NCBI GenBank assembly: GCA_025362165.1
Contig: JANYHY010000773.1
Coordinates: forward strand, 1 to 10,676
Origin: Myxococcales bacterium
Lineage (GTDB): Bacteria; Myxococcota_A; Polyangia; Polyangiales; Polyangiaceae
Length of the DNA: 10,676 bases
Reading direction: 5' to 3'
Part shown: one piece after another, positions 9,001 to 10,676 of the stretch
How the letters are laid out: every line of letters starts with the position of its first letter
Numbering within the stretch: the stretch's first letter is position 1
The notes under the pieces: model-generated
Databases searched by the model: none
What the model was told of the DNA's origin: nothing
Seen by the model: the letters and a program-made list of their open reading frames with translations, nothing else
Made by a program: the position numbers and the translations under genes

Positions 9001-10676
9001 TTGCTCGACGACGACGCGCTCTTCGCAGACGCGTTCGATGTGCTCGAAGGCATGTACCGTTCTCTCGGCAAGAGCGAGGAGCTCGCCAAGCTGTTCGAGC
9101 GTCGCGTGGCGCGCGCGCAGGGGCCGCGAGACAAGATTCGCGCGCTTCTCGATTTGGCGCGCGTCATCGAAGATCAGGTCAAGGATCCGGCGCGCGCTCA
9201 GCGAACCGTGGAGTCGGCGCTCGCCGCGGACCCCACGGACGCAGACGCGATGACCGAGCTCGAGCGGCTCGCGCCTTTGACGGGCGGATGGAAGGAAGCA
9301 GCGGACGCGCTCGCAAAGGCGCTCGGCGCTCACGGCGTGGATGTTCCGACCGCGACTCGCGCGGAGCTTTGGGTTCGCCTCGGCGCGTGGCGGAGAGACA
9401 AGCTCTCTGACGCCCAGGGCGCCGAAGAGGCATTCCTCGAGGCCAAGAAGGCCGATCCCGAGAGCCTCGAAGTGCTCCGCGCGATCGAGGACCTACAGCG
9501 CACGCCAGGCCGCGAACGCGATCTCGTGGCGACGCTTCGGGCGCGCGCCAAGCTTGACGGGGACGCCGACGCGAAGCGGACGTTCCTCAAAGAGGCGAAG
9601 AACTTGGCCGAAGGCAGCCTCGCGGACCCGGCGCTGGCAGAGGCTGTCGTCCGCGATCTGCTCGCGGAAGATGAGGGCGATCTCTGGGCGCTCGAGGAGC
9701 TCACGCGCATGCGCGAGTCGGCTGGCGCCTGGGATGAGGTCGCCAAGGTCCTGCAGAAGCGCGTGGAGGTCGAGGCAGACGGTCGCGTGATGGGCGAGCT
9801 CCGCCATCGCGCAGCGGACGTCTTCAAGAACAAACTCAACGAGCCGAAGCGCGCCGTAGCTTTGTACAAAGAGCTGCTCGAGGCTGATCCTGGTGACGTG
9901 GTCGCTCAGAACGCCCTGCGCGAGCTCTACTCCCAGACCGGCAATAACAAGGAGCTTGCGCGCTTGCTGGAGTCTCTGATCGACGCCGCAGACAACGCCT
10001 CGGCGCGCGCCGCCCTACGCATCGATCTCGCCAAGTTGCAAGACGCGACCGGCGAAGTTCGCGAGGCGATCAACACGCTGCGCGCGGTCCTCGAAGAAGA
10101 CGCGTCGCATCAGGACGCGGTGGTCACGCTCTCATCTTTGCTCGAGAAGAGCGGCCAAGACGACGAGCTCGCGGAGCTGCTCACGTCACAGATCGAGCAA
10201 GCGCGAGGTCGCGGCGACGGCGGCGCCGAGATGACGCTCCAAGTTCGCCTCGGCGAGGTATACGAGTCGCGGCTCAAGGACACTCCGCGCGCGCTCTCGA
10301 CTTACGAAGGTGTGCTTGAGCGAGACGGAAGCCACCGCAGGGCGCTCGAGGCAGTCGCACGCCTCAGCGAGTCGCGCGCCAACTGGGAGCGTGCGGCGAG
10401 CGCGCTAGCGAAGCTCGTTGACATGGCGACCGATGCTTCTGGCGTGCCGCTCGCGATGCGCCTCGCAGCGGCCCGCTCCGAGCTCAAGGACGACGCAGGA
10501 GTGGAGCAGGCGTTGCGCCGAGCGCTCGAACTCGAGAAGACCAACTCCGACGTGCGCGATCGCTTGCGCGCGCTCTATGAGAAGGGTCAGAAGTGGACCG
10601 AGTTGGCAGAGCTCCTCGAGCAAGACGCGGATCTCGCCGAGGAGGCAGCGGGCGCAGAGAAGAGCCCTGCGGCGAT
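1..10676 (+). CDS. Giant tetratricopeptide-repeat (TPR) scaffold protein, internal fragment open at both ends
   Basis: Reading in phase with base 1 gives 3,558 codons with no stop, so both the start and the stop lie outside the window. The translation is TPR-like helix pairs throughout. About 47 modules carry AIxAYxxVLxLDP (the A20, Y/F24, A/L27 and P32 positions of a classic TPR), followed by LxxLYxxxxxWxxLxxLLExR. TPR solenoids bind partner proteins and hold complexes together; no catalytic motif, membrane segment or extra domain is visible. The residues are mainly Ala, Leu, Glu, Arg and Asp, with only three Cys (codons at 4777, 7375 and 7924). Third codon positions are strongly GC, as in myxobacterial genes. 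Giant TPR proteins are known in Myxococcota; AgmK/GltI of the gliding machinery is one candidate relative, but an unrelated giant TPR protein is equally possible. That this is one gene is seen directly; the TPR family is near certain; the cellular role is unknown. Confidence 0.97.
31..321 (+). repeat. Module 1, 97 residues, long-type with extra insert
   Basis: Anchor to anchor this module is 97 residues. It resembles the long modules found from 3214 onward: an added helix (REDVARLLEAARRAHEM) precedes the usual terminal helix (YDAVASLLELEV). It also has about eight further residues, a Gly/Ala-rich stretch near codons 76-100. Upstream sequence is missing, so I cannot tell whether it belongs to a special N-terminal region. 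Confidence 0.6.
322..582 (+). repeat. Module 2, 87 residues, with Lys-rich loop insertion
   Basis: The extra 15 or so residues sit inside the canonical hairpin rather than at the end of the second hairpin as in the other long modules. The insert contains EKGSKKK (codons 505-525), the most basic cluster I noticed in the window. The degenerate hairpin itself is normal, with KSKWADLVKKY. Confidence 0.7.
583..2097 (+). repeat. Run of seven short modules (modules 3-9)
   Basis: Anchors at 583, 799, 1018, 1231, 1453, 1669 and 1882, then 2098, are 71-74 residues apart. Good examples are RAVAAYERVLDLSP (755-801) and NAVEAYEKLLEGAP (1630-1671). The aromatic position of the second hairpin reads RWEEL, LWDHL, NYPAL, RFRDL, AYKPL and DFKTV in successive modules, except module 5, which is irregular. 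Proline is kept at every anchor except module 6 (Ala). Confidence 0.88.
2014..2034 (+). other. AT-rich codon islet inside the gene
   Basis: Seven successive codons (caa aaa tta ggt gca att tac) contain only 6 G or C in 21 bases, whereas the surrounding codons are dominated by G or C at the third position. The encoded QKLGAIY is an ordinary TPR helix with the canonical Gly. TTA is rare in this gene; I found it only here, at 1219 and at 6961. A chance cluster or a local codon-use signal are both possible. Confidence 0.5.
2098..2352 (+). repeat. Module 10, 85 residues, containing a 13-codon internal tandem duplication
   Basis: The module exceeds the 72-residue norm by exactly 13. The terminal helix segment appears twice in a row: DYDGLGELYASGE at 2152-2190 and DWEGLAEVLSSAA at 2191-2229. 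By eye, 24 of 39 bases and 5 of 13 residues match, and the substitutions are mostly conservative (Y/W, D/E, G/A, L/V). This accounts for the whole length excess. Confidence 0.75.
2353..3213 (+). repeat. Run of four short modules (modules 11-14)
   Basis: Anchors at 2353, 2569, 2788 and 3001, then 3214, give steps of 72, 73, 71 and 71 residues. Signatures include AFRAYERVLGIKP and AAKLYRRILEIVP. Module 13 has Ile instead of Pro at its anchor. The second hairpins read KWPRL, EWVAF and, without the usual aromatic, DLRWL and EEAATLLE. Confidence 0.87.
3214..3477 (+). repeat. Module 15, first long-type module of the periodic region (88 residues)
   Basis: After the canonical hairpin the chain reads LEDLLARPETRAKAAELLEQ, then continues into a second helix with EIIEVL. 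The normal LxxLY loop is replaced by LLxxxxxR plus an Ala-Ala-containing helix, which adds about 16 residues. The same replacement recurs in modules 19, 24, 28, 32, 37 and 40. Confidence 0.8.
3478..4128 (+). repeat. Three short modules (modules 16-18)
   Basis: Steps are 75, 71 and 71 residues. Module 17 (ARPYLDRVLVLDP, then RWDELEAMYERA) and module 18 (AIQYYERILSIDP, then RFADLAKLLEKR) are close to consensus. Module 16 is a weaker match, with NEFP at the anchor and a Gly/Pro-containing linker (LEGPSGLP) at 3571-3594. Confidence 0.86.
4129..4395 (+). repeat. Module 19, long type (89 residues)
   Basis: The sequence reads LPDHRARAATILEAVY followed by RDLVRVLEVRI. The first is the inserted helix and the second the usual terminal helix of the degenerate hairpin. 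The two helices resemble each other (IL-E--Y against VLE-R). Confidence 0.8.
4396..5271 (+). repeat. Four short modules (modules 20-23)
   Basis: Steps are 72, 76, 72 and 72 residues. Module 21 is slightly long, with an extra turn in LERIHAAAGKSADL. Module 22 is a clean example: DDPKGAIAAWKARVDDDP, then LDRLYERTLDFKSLVEVLR. Module 23 has Gly in place of the anchor Pro (VIDEFG). One of the three cysteines of the window is at 4777 (ELCET). Confidence 0.87.
5272..5544 (+). repeat. Module 24, long type (about 91 residues)
   Basis: The sequence reads LEELLADDSAKRDAAAILRP followed by LYEAD and then LLRVLDIEV. The downstream anchor (RESAGDP) is atypical, so the end may be off by one or two codons; this probably explains 91 instead of 89. 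Confidence 0.77.
5545..6192 (+). repeat. Three short modules (modules 25-27)
   Basis: Steps are 73, 72 and 71 residues. None of the three keeps Pro at the anchor. Modules 26 and 27 are otherwise near consensus: LEALYRDAQDWAALHDVLKR and LERLYAKTSRFDDLVALYER. Confidence 0.85.
6193..6459 (+). repeat. Module 28, long type (89 residues)
   Basis: A clear example of the long form. LEKLMADPTHAARAAEMLES is the first part, with the inserted helix continuing into VYLAR; then DWRRVMESLQARL is the normal terminal helix. The inserted MLES and the following MESL look like copies of one another. Confidence 0.82.
6460..7110 (+). repeat. Three short modules (modules 29-31)
   Basis: Steps are 72, 73 and 72 residues. 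Module 31 is typical (DAAIETYRAALDTDD, then LARLYARRERWRDLADLTRR). Module 29 is Val at the anchor and module 31 is Asp; only module 30 keeps Pro. A rare TTA leucine codon lies at 6961. Confidence 0.86.
7111..7395 (+). repeat. Module 32, longest long-type module of the periodic region (95 residues)
   Basis: It contains LEELLHDKEHKARVVELLRP, then IYER and DWQHLVAVNDERL, as in the other long modules. About six further residues come from a Gly/Ser-rich loop (PPGSGNQASSS) at 7111-7143, a likely flexible point in an otherwise helical chain. Confidence 0.8.
7396..8259 (+). repeat. Four short modules (modules 33-36)
   Basis: Steps are 71, 72, 74 and 71 residues. Examples are KALEAYDRVFALDE (module 34 anchor) and AIEAYERALELEA (module 35 anchor). 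Two of four anchors lack Pro. A cysteine codon lies just before the run at 7375 and another within it at 7924. Confidence 0.86.
8260..8526 (+). repeat. Module 37, long type (89 residues)
   Basis: The sequence reads IGDTREELRLDAADALEPVL followed by NAELADVLEMRLRAQ. The two helices are visibly related (DALEPVLRA against DVLEMRLRA), supporting the idea that the long form arose by duplicating the terminal helix. The anchor residue itself is Phe. Confidence 0.78.
8527..8964 (+). repeat. Two short modules (modules 38-39)
   Basis: Steps are 74 and 72 residues. This is the shortest run of short modules between two long ones. Module 38 lacks the aromatic pattern (GTEGYQTYADALAER). Module 39 has Gly at the anchor (AEQSGD), then LDGLYSRMGDTKSLADVLER. 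Confidence 0.83.
8965..9231 (+). repeat. Module 40, last long-type module (89 residues)
   Basis: The sequence reads LLDDDALFADAFDVLEGMY followed by EELAKLFERRVARA. It keeps the LLxD start and the inserted helix ending in an aromatic residue. No further long module is seen in the remaining 1,445 bases. Confidence 0.8.
9232..10676 (+). repeat. Terminal run of short modules (41-47), running off the window
   Basis: Anchors at 9232, 9457, 9673, 9889, 10102, 10327 and 10537 are 70-75 residues apart. Module 44 is the clearest (AVALYKELLEADP, then LRELYSQTGNNKELARLLE). Module 47 (VEQALRRALELEK, then LRALYEKGQKWTELAELLEQ) is cut by the window end within its linker, so the array continues downstream. 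Anchor Pro is kept in only three of these seven modules outside the first (9457, 9889) and the first itself (9232). Confidence 0.87.

Larger units (their letters stand above)
1..10676 (+). repeat. Protein-level tandem array of about 47 modules, base period about 72 residues (216 nt)
   Basis: I anchored each module on the residue at the Pro position ending VLxLDP. Codon starts of the anchors: 31, 322, 583, 799, 1018, 1231, 1453, 1669, 1882, 2098, 2353, 2569, 2788, 3001, 3214, 3478, 3703, 3916, 4129, 4396, 4612, 4840, 5056, 5272, 5545, 5764, 5980, 6193, 6460, 6676, 6895, 7111, 7396, 7609, 7825, 8047, 8260, 8527, 8749, 8965, 9232, 9457, 9673, 9889, 10102, 10327, 10537. Most steps are 70-76 residues; ten are 85-97. 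The anchor at 5545 is uncertain by a residue or two. One module is a canonical TPR hairpin plus a degenerate hairpin whose last helix usually carries Trp, Phe or Tyr. DNA copies are strongly diverged; only phrases of up to about 20 bases recur, for example gcgtacgagcgcgtgctcg near 771 and 2327. The duplications are therefore old and maintained by selection on the protein. Confidence 0.93.

Noticed and set aside
1..10676. Very frequent ctcgag and gagctc palindromes as possible binding or recombination sites
   Set aside because: They follow from abundant Leu-Glu and Glu-Leu dipeptides written with preferred codons, and sit in coding phase.
1..10676. CRISPR array, insertion sequence or DNA satellite as explanation of the repetition
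   Set aside because: The repetition is at protein level with strongly diverged DNA; there are no identical repeats with unique spacers, no terminal inverted repeats and no transposase.
1..10676. Two or more adjacent genes rather than one
   Set aside because: No in-frame stop, gap or change of repeat type with a start-and-ribosome-site signature was found anywhere in the frame.

Overview
The whole 10,676-base window is coding. A single reading frame on the + strand, in phase with base 1, runs from the first base to the last without a stop codon: 3,558 complete codons plus two bases. Neither the start codon nor the stop codon lies inside the window. I see no intergenic gap, promoter, terminator, RNA gene, mobile element or CRISPR array.

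The encoded product is a fragment of a giant, soluble, all-helical solenoid protein of the tetratricopeptide repeat (TPR) class. The visible part alone is roughly 390 kDa at about 110 Da per residue. I could place 47 successive repeat modules by eye. The usual module is about 72 residues (216 nt): a canonical TPR hairpin with the signature AIxAYxxVLxLDP, then a second, degenerate TPR-like hairpin with the signature LxxLYxxxxxWxxLxxLLExR. Only three cysteines are visible, and there are no transmembrane segments and no catalytic motif. The protein looks like a scaffold or protein-interaction platform, probably cytoplasmic, although the N-terminus that would decide this is outside the window.

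Layout: bases 31-582 hold two irregular, enlarged modules. Bases 583-3213 hold a regular run of short modules, interrupted once at 2098-2352 by a module with a 13-codon internal duplication. From 3214 to 9231 a second, longer module type (88-95 residues, four of the seven exactly 89) appears after every two to four short modules, giving blocks of about 305, 381, 307, 306, 383 and 235 residues. From 9232 to the end the array returns to short modules and runs off the window.

The base composition is GC-rich with strongly GC-biased third codon positions. Together with the giant Ala/Leu/Glu/Arg/Asp-rich TPR array, this suggests a myxobacterium or relative (Myxococcota, perhaps a Polyangiales/Sandaracinus-like lineage). 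Giant TPR proteins of this general build are known there, including AgmK/GltI of the Myxococcus gliding machinery. I cannot show orthology to any named gene from this fragment, so no symbol is given. No neighbouring genes are visible. The main unexplained structure is the higher-order spacing of the long modules.
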